Source: Cyanobacteria bacterium RYN_339 | GTDB taxonomy: Bacteria; Cyanobacteriota; Sericytochromatia; S15B-MN24; JAQBPE01 | DNA: 59,917 nucleotides | Assembly: GCA_028287685.1 (NCBI GenBank) | Contig: JAQBPE010000059.1 | Coordinates: forward strand, 1-59,917 | Reading direction: 5' to 3' | In this document: positions 24,230 to 31,898 of the stretch, piece after piece | Layout: each line of letters opens with the position of its first letter | How positions within the stretch are numbered: position 1 is the first letter of the stretch | Notes under the pieces: model-generated | What the model saw: only the letters and a program-made list of their open reading frames with translations | Database searches by the model: none | Told to the model about the DNA's origin: nothing | Program-made: the position numbers and the translations under genes

Positions 24230-25942
24230 GTGAGGCTTTTGCGGTACCTTTGGCCGCATGGCCTGGCCTTGGTGGGGGCCGCGCTGTGTGTCGTCGCCAA
24301 CGCGGCGTGCACCATGGCGCTCGTGCCCCTCGCCCGTCAGGCCGCGGCCGCCTTCGGCAACCTCACCTCCCGCGACCTGAACCTCGTGATCGGCGGGCTG
24401 GTCGGGCTTTACGTGCTGAAGAGCGCCTTCGCCTTCGCCCAGACCGCCCTCGCCCAACACGTGGCGCTCGCCGTGACGGCTGGGCTGCGCGAGGACGCCT
24501 TCCGGCACCTGCTGGAGTTGGACCTCCGCTTCTTCGCCCGGCACCGCGCCGCCGACCTCTCCAGCCGCCTGGTGCAGGACCTGGGCCTGGTCCGCGATGC
24601 CCTGGCCGCCGCCGTGGCTGACGTGGTGCCCGCGGTGGCCATTGTGACCTACGGCTTGAGCTACGCGGTCTGGCTGAACTGGCGGCTGGCCGCGGCCACC
24701 TTCGTGGGCGCTCCCCTCGTCGCCTGGACGATCGGCGCCTTCGGGCGCCGCCTGCATGGGCTCTCCGACCGCTCGCAGGCCCGCGTCTCCGACATCTTCG
24801 TGCGGGCCCAGGAGACGCTGGCCGCCATCTCCACCGTCAAGGCGTTCGGGCGCGAGGACGACGAGGCCGCTCGCTTCGCGGAGGCCAACCAGCAACACCG
24901 CGCCGCCCTTTGGGCGGCCACCCAGGTCGCCGCGCTCCAGCCGGCGGCGATCGCCGTCATCCAGACCACCGCGATAGGGGGCGTGTTGTGGGTGGGCGGC
25001 CAGGAGATCCTCGCGGGCCGCCTGGCCGCCGCCGATCTGATCGCCTTCGCGGCGGCCATCGGCGTGGGCATCGACCCCACCTTGGCCCTGGCGCAGGCCT
25101 GGGGCCGGCTGCAGGCCGCGGGCGGCGCCCTTGACCGCGTGAAGGCCCTCTTCAACGCCGAAGAACGCCTCCCGCAGCCGGTGAGCCCCGCGCCGCTGGG
25201 TGTGGTGGCGGGCGCCATCCGCGTGAACGACGTGGTCTTCGGCTATGACCGGGCCGTCCTCCATGGGATCGCGTTCCATGCGGAGCCCGGCGAGGTCGTG
25301 GCCCTGGTCGGCGCCAGCGGTGGCGGCAAGTCTACCCTGGCGTCGTTGCTGCTGCGCCTGTACGACCCGTGGGAAGGGGCCGTCACGCTCGACGGCCGCG
25401 ACCTGCGATCGATCGCCAACCCGGAGCTGCGGCGCGCCATCGCCCTGGTGCCCCAGGATCCCGTGCTGTTCACGGGGACGGTGGCGCAGAACGTGGCGTA
25501 CGCGAGGCCCGACGCCACCCGCGCGGAGATCGAGGCGGCTTGCCGCACCGCCAACGCGCACGGCTTCATCCAGGACCTGACGGGCGGCTACGAGGCCCAG
25601 GTGGGCGAGCGCGGGGGCGCGCTGTCGGGTGGCCAGCGCCAGCGGCTGGCGATCGCCCGCGCGTTGCTCGCCGATCCGCGCGTGCTAGTGCTCGACGAAG
25701 CCACCTCCGCCCTCGACACCGAGGCCGCCGCCCTGATCCGCGAAGCCCTGGGCCGCTTGATGGCGGGGCGCACCACGATCGTGATCGCCCACCGCCTGGA
25801 ACAGATCCAAGACGCCGACCGCGTCTACGTGATCGAGGCGGGAAAAGTGGTCGAATTTGGGGCTCCAAAGGAGCTGGTGGCGGCCAATGGAGCCTTCCGC
25901 CGGCTACTCGATGCCGCGGGGCACGACGGTAAGTTTGGTTAA
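24230..25942 (+). CDS. ABC exporter, membrane and ATPase fused (MsbA-like)
   Basis: 570 residues from GTG 24230: six membrane helices in the first ~320 residues, then an ATPase domain with Walker A GASGGGKST, Q-loop, signature LSGGQRQR, Walker B VLVLDEATSALDT and the H-loop His in IAHRLEQI. This is the half-transporter form that works as a homodimer to export lipids, drugs or peptides. It follows the desaturase, which favours lipid traffic, but that is inference. The start at 24230 is chosen because GGGGAGG lies just upstream and the product then has normal length. Confidence 0.9.
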   Translation: MRLLRYLWPHGLALVGAALCVVANAACTMALVPLARQAAAAFGNLTSRDLNLVIGGLVGLYVLKSAFAFAQTALAQHVALAVTAGLREDAFRHLLELDLRFFARHRAADLSSRLVQDLGLVRDALAAAVADVVPAVAIVTYGLSYAVWLNWRLAAATFVGAPLVAWTIGAFGRRLHGLSDRSQARVSDIFVRAQETLAAISTVKAFGREDDEAARFAEANQQHRAALWAATQVAALQPAAIAVIQTTAIGGVLWVGGQEILAGRLAAADLIAFAAAIGVGIDPTLALAQAWGRLQAAGGALDRVKALFNAEERLPQPVSPAPLGVVAGAIRVNDVVFGYDRAVLHGIAFHAEPGEVVALVGASGGGKSTLASLLLRLYDPWEGAVTLDGRDLRSIANPELRRAIALVPQDPVLFTGTVAQNVAYARPDATRAEIEAACRTANAHGFIQDLTGGYEAQVGERGGALSGGQRQRLAIARALLADPRVLVLDEATSALDTEAAALIREALGRLMAGRTTIVIAHRLEQIQDADRVYVIEAGKVVEFGAPKELVAANGAFRRLLDAAGHDGKFG

Positions 25943-26037
25943 ATTTTGGGTTAAGGGCTGGTTAATTCGCTGCAACTTTGCTATTCTCGATTTCGTTGGA
26001 GAGTTTCCCCCCGAAGATGAGAGGAACGCATTACCCC

Positions 26038-26262
26038 ATGATCGAGTGCGCCTTCAAGCCTGGAGACCTGGTCACGCTGGTTAGCGAGCCCCGCGCGGCC
26101 CGTTTGGAGCGGTTGGTCGGTCAGCCGAGCATCGTCACCGATATTGACGACACCTTCTCGCCCCCGCGCGTCATCGTCGCGGTGTTCGACCCCCGCAAGA
26201 AGGAAATGGAGCGCATCCGCTGCCGGACGGAAGACCTGAAAGGTCTGTCGTTCAACCGCTAA
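26038..26262 (+). CDS. Small hypothetical protein, SH3/KOW-like
   Basis: 74 residues from ATG 26038 (GAGG at 26020-26023). The sequence has a beta-rich pattern (FKPGDLVTLVSEP, SIVTDIDD, RVIVAVFDPR) that resembles small SH3-like barrel proteins. It has no signal peptide and no known motif. A GC hairpin follows immediately. Confidence 0.55.
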   Translation: MIECAFKPGDLVTLVSEPRAARLERLVGQPSIVTDIDDTFSPPRVIVAVFDPRKKEMERIRCRTEDLKGLSFNR

Positions 26263-26269
26263 CCGAACC

Positions 26270-26298
26270 ATCGCCCCGGGCCAACGCCCCGGGGCGAT
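26270..26298 (+). terminator. Hairpin after the small gene
   Basis: ATCGCCCCGGG and CCCGGGGCGAT form an 11-base stem around a short loop; the sequence TTTCTT follows. A reasonable intrinsic terminator. Confidence 0.6.
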
Positions 26299-26306
26299 TT
26301 CTTCAG

Positions 26307-26352
26307 CCCCCTCCCCCCCCGCGGGGGAGGTGCCCGTCAGGGCGGAGGGGGC
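26307..26352. repeat. Left inverted repeat flanking the DUF559 gene
   Basis: CCCCTCC...GCGGGGGAGGTGCCC...GGCGGAGGGGG is the reverse complement of the sequence at 26681-26726 with few differences. The last codons and stop of the DUF559 gene (P-P-P-P-stop) are encoded within it. Confidence 0.75.
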
Positions 26353-26675
26353 AAACGTGACCGTATCAATTCCATCACCCCGTCAATATTCCGAAACACC
26401 TCCGGATTCCAAATCCGCAGCACCTCGAACCCCTGGCTCTCCAGCCAAGCAGTCCGCCGGAGGTCCTCCGACTCCCGCTCCGTGTGCTGCCCGCCATCGA
26501 GCTCGATGATCAACCGGTGCTCGAAGCAGACGAAGTCAGCGATGTAATGGTCGAGTGGGACCTGGCGGCGGAATCGTGGGCCCAAGGTTCGGAGTTGCTG
26601 CCAGAGGACGCGTTCGTGGACGGTCGCGTTGCGGCGGAGGGCCTTGGCGTTGGCTAGGAGTTTTCTTGGTTGCAA
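26337..26675 (-). CDS. DUF559 (Vsr-like) endonuclease-domain protein
   Basis: 112 residues from TTG 26675. N-A-K-A-L-R-R-N-A-T, then FRRQVPLDHYIADFVC and LIIELDGGQH.....D..R, ending with a Gly/Phe/Arg segment, are the DUF559 hallmarks: a PD-(D/E)XK nuclease fold related to the very-short-patch repair enzyme Vsr. The active residues (D in ADFV, E-x-D in ELDGGQH) are present. The gene sits exactly between two inverted repeats and its stop lies in the left one, a layout seen for DUF559 genes in many genomes. That suggests the gene and repeats form one mobile unit. Confidence 0.8.
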   Translation of the reverse strand: MQPRKLLANAKALRRNATVHERVLWQQLRTLGPRFRRQVPLDHYIADFVCFEHRLIIELDGGQHTERESEDLRRTAWLESQGFEVLRIWNPEVFRNIDGVMELIRSRLPPPP

Positions 26676-26680
26676 CGGTT

Positions 26681-26726
26681 ACCCCCTCCGCCCTGGCGGG
26701 CACCTCCCCCGCGAGGGGGGAGGGGG
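26681..26726. repeat. Right inverted repeat flanking the DUF559 gene
   Basis: CCCCCTCCGCCCTGGCGGGCA...CCCCCGCGAGGGGGGAGGGGG, inverted relative to 26307-26352 and folding into its own hairpin. TTTT follows it. Confidence 0.75.
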
Positions 26727-26779
26727 TTTTACCTTTGCGAGGGGGCTTGGGACAAGGGTTTGAGCGGTGTTAGAGGGGG

Positions 26780-27979
26780 CTACTTCATCTCGTCGTAGCA
26801 GCGGGCCAGGTTTTCCTGGTAGAAGGGGTCGTGGGGCTGGAGCTCCACGGCCTTTTTCAGCTGCTCCAGCGCCGTCGCCAAGTCCTTGTGCTCCAGATAC
26901 GCCATACCCAGGTTGTTGTGGAACATGGCCTTTTCCTGGTCGCTGACGGTGGTCGAGTTGTCCGCCAGGTAGGCCGCCAGCTTGTACAGCTGGATCGCGC
27001 GCTCGAAGTTGCCTTCCTGGTTGTACAGCGAGGCCGCCTGGCTATAAACCCCGGCCAGCAAGCTGTCATAGATATCCGGCGGGATGTCGGAGAGCGCCTG
27101 CTCGATCTTCTCGATCGCCTTCTTGCGCTTACCGGCCAGGTCATAGGCCTGGGAAGAGTTGGTCAACAGGCGGGTCTTGCAGACCACATCGGTCGGGTCA
27201 TAGGAAAGTCCTTCTTCCAGGACCTCCACCGCCGCCTCGTAGTCCTCGAAGGCGATGTAGATGTTGCCCATCTCGTTGCACAGCTCCGCGAGGAAGTTCA
27301 CCATCGCGTACTTGTCGCAAAGCGCGGCCGCGATCTCGAGCTCGCGCAACGCGCGCAGGAACAAGAAGCGATCGCGCATGGCCAGGCCGCGCTCCCAGTG
27401 GAGCTGGATCTCCGCGCGATCGGACAGGATCTCGTCGGAGAGATCGTCTTCCGTCTCGTCGCCCATGGCCTCGAGGTAGTTGAAGCGGCGCTCTTCTTCC
27501 TCCAGCCCCAGCAGGAACTGGCCCAGATCGCCCTTCTTGGACGTCCAGTACTCCGAAAGCGCGTCCGGCAGGTTCGCGACCGTGACCTCTTCGTCCACCA
27601 GGTAGGCGAATTCGCCGTTGGTGAAGACCGCGTCCAGCACGCCCACGATGTCGCCGTTGTGGAACATGTAGTACTTGCGGCGATCTAGCAGGTTCTCGCC
27701 CGTAAAGACGAGGTTGTCGCCATCATCGGTCGGATCGACCTCCACCAGCGTGTAGCCCGCGGAGAGCTGCGCGGCGAAGCGATCGAGGTCCTGATCGGAG
27801 GCTTCCCAGAGCGCCTTCTCTGTGGGAGGCAGCTCGACCTGGTGACCGGGCCGGATGAAGCCGACCACCTCTTGATCCCGCATCAGCAGGAACTTCTTTC
27901 CCCGATCCAATGGCGTGGGTTTCCTTCGTGGTGATTTTTCAACGCCATTATGCCCGTCGGGCCGCGGGAAGTCCAGCAT
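26780..27979 (-). CDS. TPR-repeat protein of unknown function
   Basis: 399 residues from ATG 27979, preceded by AAAGGG. The N-terminal ~150 residues (RDQEVVGFIRPGHQVELPP ... YYMFHNGDIVGVLDAVF) have no known match. The rest is at least five tetratricopeptide-like repeats (YEAAVEVLEEGLSYDP, FERAIQLYKLAAYLA, LATALEQLKKAVELQPHDPFY). No signal peptide, so it is probably a cytoplasmic scaffold. It stands alone between the DUF559 unit and a divergent lipoprotein gene. Confidence 0.65.
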   Translation of the reverse strand: MLDFPRPDGHNGVEKSPRRKPTPLDRGKKFLLMRDQEVVGFIRPGHQVELPPTEKALWEASDQDLDRFAAQLSAGYTLVEVDPTDDGDNLVFTGENLLDRRKYYMFHNGDIVGVLDAVFTNGEFAYLVDEEVTVANLPDALSEYWTSKKGDLGQFLLGLEEEERRFNYLEAMGDETEDDLSDEILSDRAEIQLHWERGLAMRDRFLFLRALRELEIAAALCDKYAMVNFLAELCNEMGNIYIAFEDYEAAVEVLEEGLSYDPTDVVCKTRLLTNSSQAYDLAGKRKKAIEKIEQALSDIPPDIYDSLLAGVYSQAASLYNQEGNFERAIQLYKLAAYLADNSTTVSDQEKAMFHNNLGMAYLEHKDLATALEQLKKAVELQPHDPFYQENLARCYDEMK

Positions 27980-28134
27980 TGCGCCCTTTCGGACCGGCCG
28001 ATTCAAGGCCGGCCTTAACTGAACCGTAAGGCAAGTTTACCGCGGTGATAAACGCACCCACGCAACTCGCTTTAACCGGACGGCGATAAGAATTACACAA
28101 GGTGTTAATCAAGTAATTTATGGAGGTCCACCCG

Positions 28135-29064
28135 ATGGGCAAGCGTCTCGTAATCTTCAGCATCATCTCGGCAGCCATCGTGCTCGCCGGCTGCGCCAAG
28201 AAGCCGACCGACGTGGCCAAGCCGATTGCCATCGGTGACACCCCCAGCACCGGCACCACGGTCGCCGCCCCGCTGACCTCCGGCACGGTGGACGACACGT
28301 CCAGCCTGGGCCTGAGCGACTCGACGGACACGACGACCTCGACCACGAGCGACACCAGCGCGACGACCGCGGCCTCGACCGCGCCCACCGCTTCCCCGAC
28401 CGCTTCCCCCACGGCCTCGCCCACCGCGTCGCCGACGGCCACCCCCACGCCGACCCCGACCGCCACCCCGACGCCGACGCCCACCCCGACGCCGACGCCG
28501 ACCCCCACGCCCGACACCTCCAGCCAGATCCCGCAGCTGGTGAAGGACATCGGCAACGGCAGCCTGAACTCCTCGCACGGCCTGGCCGTGAGCGGCGGCT
28601 ACCTGTTCGTGGTGGACAACTCCCGCACCGGCTTGCTCGGCAAGTTCGCCGCGGTCCGCAAGTATGAAATCGCCAGCGGCAGCTTCCAGACCAGCTTCGA
28701 GAACATCGGCTGGGGCGGCGCCAAGAACATGCCCACCACCGTGAACAACGTGCGCATCAACCAGGGCAACGTCGAGGCGTGTGACACCGTCACCACCTAC
28801 GTCTACAGCCTGGACGCCACGATGATCCTGAAGTCCGAAGGCACCTTCGCCCTCGTCACCTCCGTGGTCGACCCCGTCACCGGTGACACGTACCGCCTGG
28901 CCGGCTCGAAGATCGAGCGTGTCCACAACGGCACGGTGCTCCTGAGCTTCGGCGAAGGCACCATCACCGCGGCGGAAGCCATCGCGGTCGGCGCCGACGG
29001 CGCGCTGTTCGTATCCGAAAAGAACAAGGGCCTGGTCCACCAGTTCGCCGCGGCGACCCGGTAA
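28135..29064 (+). CDS. Lipoprotein with long Thr/Pro repeat linker and propeller-like domain
   Basis: 309 residues from ATG 28135 behind TGGAGG. Lipobox L-A-G-C at residue 21. Residues ~75-135 consist of T-A-S-P and T-P repeats encoded by near-identical DNA units, so the length can change by slippage. The C-terminal 175 residues contain GLAVSGGYLFVVDNSRTG and AIAVGADGALFVSEKNKGLV, which look like NHL/Kelch-like blades. It is probably exposed on the cell surface with the repeats as spacer. A strong terminator follows. Confidence 0.65.
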   Translation: MGKRLVIFSIISAAIVLAGCAKKPTDVAKPIAIGDTPSTGTTVAAPLTSGTVDDTSSLGLSDSTDTTTSTTSDTSATTAASTAPTASPTASPTASPTASPTATPTPTPTATPTPTPTPTPTPTPTPDTSSQIPQLVKDIGNGSLNSSHGLAVSGGYLFVVDNSRTGLLGKFAAVRKYEIASGSFQTSFENIGWGGAKNMPTTVNNVRINQGNVEACDTVTTYVYSLDATMILKSEGTFALVTSVVDPVTGDTYRLAGSKIERVHNGTVLLSFGEGTITAAEAIAVGADGALFVSEKNKGLVHQFAAATR

Positions 29065-29088
29065 GCCAAACCCTCACCCACTTCCCCA

Positions 29089-29125
29089 GGGCCCGGTCGC
29101 ACAAGTTGCGACCGGGCCCCTTTGT
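29089..29125 (+). terminator. Strong GC hairpin terminator
   Basis: GGGCCCGGTCGCA and TGCGACCGGGCCC form a 13-base perfect stem with a 5-base loop, followed by CTTTGTT. It ends the lipoprotein transcript. Confidence 0.85.
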
Positions 29126-29377
29126 TCACGCTGCGTGGCGGCGTCCGACGCCGGGGCGTGTACGGATCTCGCCGAGCACTTCGCGCACGATCAGGCCCAG
29201 GTCGTTGAGATGACCGGCCAGCGCGGGCTCCAGGCGGGCCACCCGGCAGCGCGGGCAGACCATGGCGGGCACCTGGTTAATACGAATCGACAAAGGGCGC
29301 TCGGCACCCAGGTACGTCACACTGACGAGACCGGGCTCTAGCGAGACCTGGCACGTGTCACAGGTGGTAATCGGCAT
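29126..29377 (-). CDS. Small zinc-finger protein (MqsA/YgiT-type)
   Basis: 83 residues from ATG 29377 behind GGAGGAGG. Two CxxC pairs (CDTCQ near 7-10 and CPRCR near 41-44) separated by about 31 residues, with a beta segment including RINQVPAMVCPRC, match the N-terminal zinc finger of MqsA-type antitoxins. The HTH half of MqsA is absent and no toxin gene is adjacent. It may be a stand-alone YgiT-type zinc-finger protein. Confidence 0.6.
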   Translation of the reverse strand: MPITTCDTCQVSLEPGLVSVTYLGAERPLSIRINQVPAMVCPRCRVARLEPALAGHLNDLGLIVREVLGEIRTRPGVGRRHAA

Positions 29378-29447
29378 GGTCGTCCTCCTCCCATCCTCAC
29401 GTTAGGAGGTTCGGGAAGAAAGGGCTTCGTCGATTAGGCCAAATTCT

Positions 29448-30170
29448 TTATCGTCCGATCAAGCGGATCAGCAAGATGCTGAACTCGAAAAGCCCGTATA
29501 GCGCGGCGGCCATCAACCCCTGGGTGAACATGTCGATCGACGGCGTGATCACGGCGGCCAACACGAAGGCCGCGAAGAACGCCTGGCGCCGGAACTTGCC
29601 CAGTTGATACGACGTGACCACGCCGATGGCGGCCGCTCCCAGCATGACCAACGGCAGCTCGAAGGCCAACCCGGTCGCGAAGACCAGCCCGGCTGCGAAA
29701 CCCAGGTACTTGCCGATCGACAGCAACGCCTTGATGTCTGGCGGCGCGAAGCCCACCAGGAACTGCAGGCCGGTGGGCAGCAGCAGGAAGTAAGCGAAGG
29801 TGGCGCCGACCGTGAAGAACACGAAGGAGCCGATCACGGTGGGCACGGCCCAGCGCCGCTCCTTGGCGTTCAGCCCGGGGGTCACGAAGGCCAGCGCCTG
29901 GTACAGGATCACCGGCAGCGACAGGTACAACCCACCCAAAATGGCCACCTTGCAGACGGCCACGAAGTACTCGGCGGGGCTCGTGAAGATCAGCTGGACG
30001 GGCGCGGCGGTGCCGGCCTGGAACAGGTTCTTGGTGGCGTCCAGCGGGCGTTCCAGGATGTGGATGATGGGCTGGTTGACGGCGAAGACGCCGATCGTGC
30101 CGACCGTCAGGGCGCTCAGGCTCTTGATGATCCGCCAGCGCAGCTCTTCGAGGTGCTCGATGACGGACAT
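29448..30170 (-). CDS. tatC: Twin-arginine translocase subunit TatC
   Basis: The core is 240 residues from the ATG at 30170 (GAAGAGGGG just upstream), starting MSVIEHLEELRWRIIKS, with six membrane helices and the TatC motif F-V-T-P-G-L. TatC recognises the twin-arginine signal of folded exported proteins. The frame remains open upstream to a TTG at 30287 that nearly touches the hpf stop, which would add 39 Pro/Ala/Glu-rich residues; the TatC-like start and ribosome site favour 30170. No tatA or tatB is nearby. It lies downstream of hpf in the same direction. Confidence 0.88.
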   Translation of the reverse strand: MSVIEHLEELRWRIIKSLSALTVGTIGVFAVNQPIIHILERPLDATKNLFQAGTAAPVQLIFTSPAEYFVAVCKVAILGGLYLSLPVILYQALAFVTPGLNAKERRWAVPTVIGSFVFFTVGATFAYFLLLPTGLQFLVGFAPPDIKALLSIGKYLGFAAGLVFATGLAFELPLVMLGAAAIGVVTSYQLGKFRRQAFFAAFVLAAVITPSIDMFTQGLMAAALYGLFEFSILLIRLIGR

Positions 30171-30288
30171 CTCCGGCCCCTCTTCGGGGGGCGGCGTCGC
30201 GAACGGCTCGTGTAATTGAACCGCCGGCACGGCCCCCTGGTCGGGGGCCGCGCCGGCGGATGGTGTAGGTTCTAAAATCTCGCCCAAA

Positions 30289-30870
30289 TCAGCTGATGAC
30301 GGGCTCGATCAGGCCGTAGTGACCGTCGCGACGGCGGTACAGGACGGCCATTTGACCATTGTCAGGGTTCTTGAACACGAAGAAATCGTGGCCCAACATC
30401 TCCATCTGACGAGCAGCCTCCTCGGGGGCCACGGTCTGGACGACAATTTGCTTGTTGCGGACGATTTGCGGCGTGTCCGACTCTTCCTCGAACTCCTCCG
30501 CGCCTACCACGGCCACGGCCGGCTCCATTTCCAGTTCCAGGACGCCGGAGCTGGTCTTGGTGCGGTCGAAGTTGGTGCGGTGCTTGCCCTTGAAGCGACG
30601 GAGCTGGCGCTCCAGCTTGTCGGTGACCAGGTCGATCGCCGCGTACATGTTGTCCTTGGCCTCTTCGCCGCGGATGACGCCGCCGCTGAGGTGCAAGGTC
30701 ACTTCGACGATCTGGTTGTTATGGACGCTCTTGTTCTTGACGACGTTCAACGCCACCTGGGCGTCGATGATGTCATCAAAGATTTTCGTAATGCGACCGA
30801 TCTTCTGCTGCGCATATTCGCGCAGGGAGTCCGTCACGTCCATGTTCTTGCCTTTGACCACCAGATCCAT
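30289..30870 (-). CDS. hpf: Ribosome hibernation-promoting factor, long form
   Basis: 193 residues: an N-terminal ribosome-binding domain (DLVVKGKNMDVTDSLREYAQQKI...) and the C-terminal dimerisation domain of long HPF (QIVVQTVAPEEAARQMEMLGHDFFVFKN... YRRRDGHYGLIEP). It binds idle 70S ribosomes and joins them into inactive 100S dimers in stationary phase. The ATG at 30870 is preferred over a start two codons upstream because of AGGTG. A -10 box lies in the end of whiA. Confidence 0.93.
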   Translation of the reverse strand: MDLVVKGKNMDVTDSLREYAQQKIGRITKIFDDIIDAQVALNVVKNKSVHNNQIVEVTLHLSGGVIRGEEAKDNMYAAIDLVTDKLERQLRRFKGKHRTNFDRTKTSSGVLELEMEPAVAVVGAEEFEEESDTPQIVRNKQIVVQTVAPEEAARQMEMLGHDFFVFKNPDNGQMAVLYRRRDGHYGLIEPVIS

Positions 30871-30947
30871 AAGCAAAACACCTCATCGATAAGCCCGAAA
30901 TCAGCTAGTGGTGCGGATTCGAGGCCATGGTTGGAAAACCGACCCCC

Positions 30948-30953
30948 ATTATA
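30948..30953 (-). promoter_or_regulatory. -10 box (TATAAT) for hpf
   Basis: On the minus strand TATAAT follows CTGGGAC directly at the end of whiA (its stop TAA lies within the box). The hpf ATG is about 70 bases downstream. No clear -35 is visible. Confidence 0.45.
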
Positions 30954-31893
30954 GTCCCAGATCCTCCCCTTGCATAGCAGAGGGGCGTCTTTCCTCGTAG
31001 GTCTGGTGCAAGAGCCGCAACCGGTGGTTCACCGCGCTCTTGCTGAGGGGGGGCTCCAGGCTGCTCCCCAGCTCCGAAAGGCTGGCGTAGGGCATCTCCA
31101 CCCGAGCGTGCGCCACGGCACGCCAGTCGGACGGCATGTCATCCAGCCAGCCTTCCGCGTCCAGCCACATGATTTCGCCGATCTGGCGCTCCGCGGAAGC
31201 CAGGGTGCGGTTGAGGTTGGCGGTTTCGCAGTTCACCACGCGCTGGACGTTGTTCACGAGGTCCTTGCCGATGCGCACCTCCTCGTACTGCATCAGCGCG
31301 TGGTGGGCGCCGATCAGCGTGAGGAAGTTGGCGATTTCGCCGGAATCCTTCACGTAGACCGTGAAGACGTCGGAGGCTGCGGTGCGCTGGTAGAGCTTGG
31401 CGTGGACCGCGTCGTGCTCGAGCAGCTCCTGGATCCAGGCGGCGGCGCCCTCCGCGGCGTTGAACTCCAGGTGGTAGGCCTTGGTGGGGCTCACCAGCGA
31501 GCCGCAGCCCATGAAGGCGCCGCGCAGGAAGGAGCGCCGGCAGCAAACCTTCTTGGAGATGGCGTCTTGCAGCTGGTCGATCGTCAGCGAGGCCGGCGCC
31601 ATGCCGCTGGGGCTGACGGGGATGGCGACGCGGAAGACGGCGTGGCGATGCTGCGCGCCCTCCAGCCGGGTGGAGACGCTGGGCGAGGCGCCGTAGATGG
31701 CCTTGCCCAGCCGGAACAGCTGGCGGGCGATCGCCGCGTTGTCCACGTGGAAGACCAGGGCCGGCACCCCGTCGATGGAGATCGTCTCCGTGGCGCCGAC
31801 GATGGTGAAGGCCAGCAGCTGCGACTGGCGGCAGCAGATCTTCTCCACCGGGAGCTGGGCGAGCTGGTTACGGACGTCGCGGCTGAAGCTCAA
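30949..31893 (-). CDS. whiA: WhiA family DNA-binding regulator
   Basis: 314 residues from TTG 31893, with GGAG overlapping the yvcK stop as ribosome site. LSFSRDVRNQLAQLP opens the protein; KKVCCRRSFLRGAFMGCGSL and YHLEF mark the LAGLIDADG-like part, and LSELGSSLEPPLSKSAVNHRLRLL the C-terminal HTH. WhiA is a sporulation/cell-division regulator in Actinobacteria and a growth and division factor in Firmicutes. It is the third gene of the rapZ-yvcK-whiA operon, a strongly conserved arrangement. Confidence 0.9.
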   Translation of the reverse strand: MSFSRDVRNQLAQLPVEKICCRQSQLLAFTIVGATETISIDGVPALVFHVDNAAIARQLFRLGKAIYGASPSVSTRLEGAQHRHAVFRVAIPVSPSGMAPASLTIDQLQDAISKKVCCRRSFLRGAFMGCGSLVSPTKAYHLEFNAAEGAAAWIQELLEHDAVHAKLYQRTAASDVFTVYVKDSGEIANFLTLIGAHHALMQYEEVRIGKDLVNNVQRVVNCETANLNRTLASAERQIGEIMWLDAEGWLDDMPSDWRAVAHARVEMPYASLSELGSSLEPPLSKSAVNHRLRLLHQTYEERRPSAMQGEDLGL

Positions 31894-31898
31894 CGAGG

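Noticed and set aside
28381-28515. Short tandem DNA units as possible CRISPR
   Set aside because: They are in-frame Thr/Pro codon repeats in a lipoprotein linker; no spacers.
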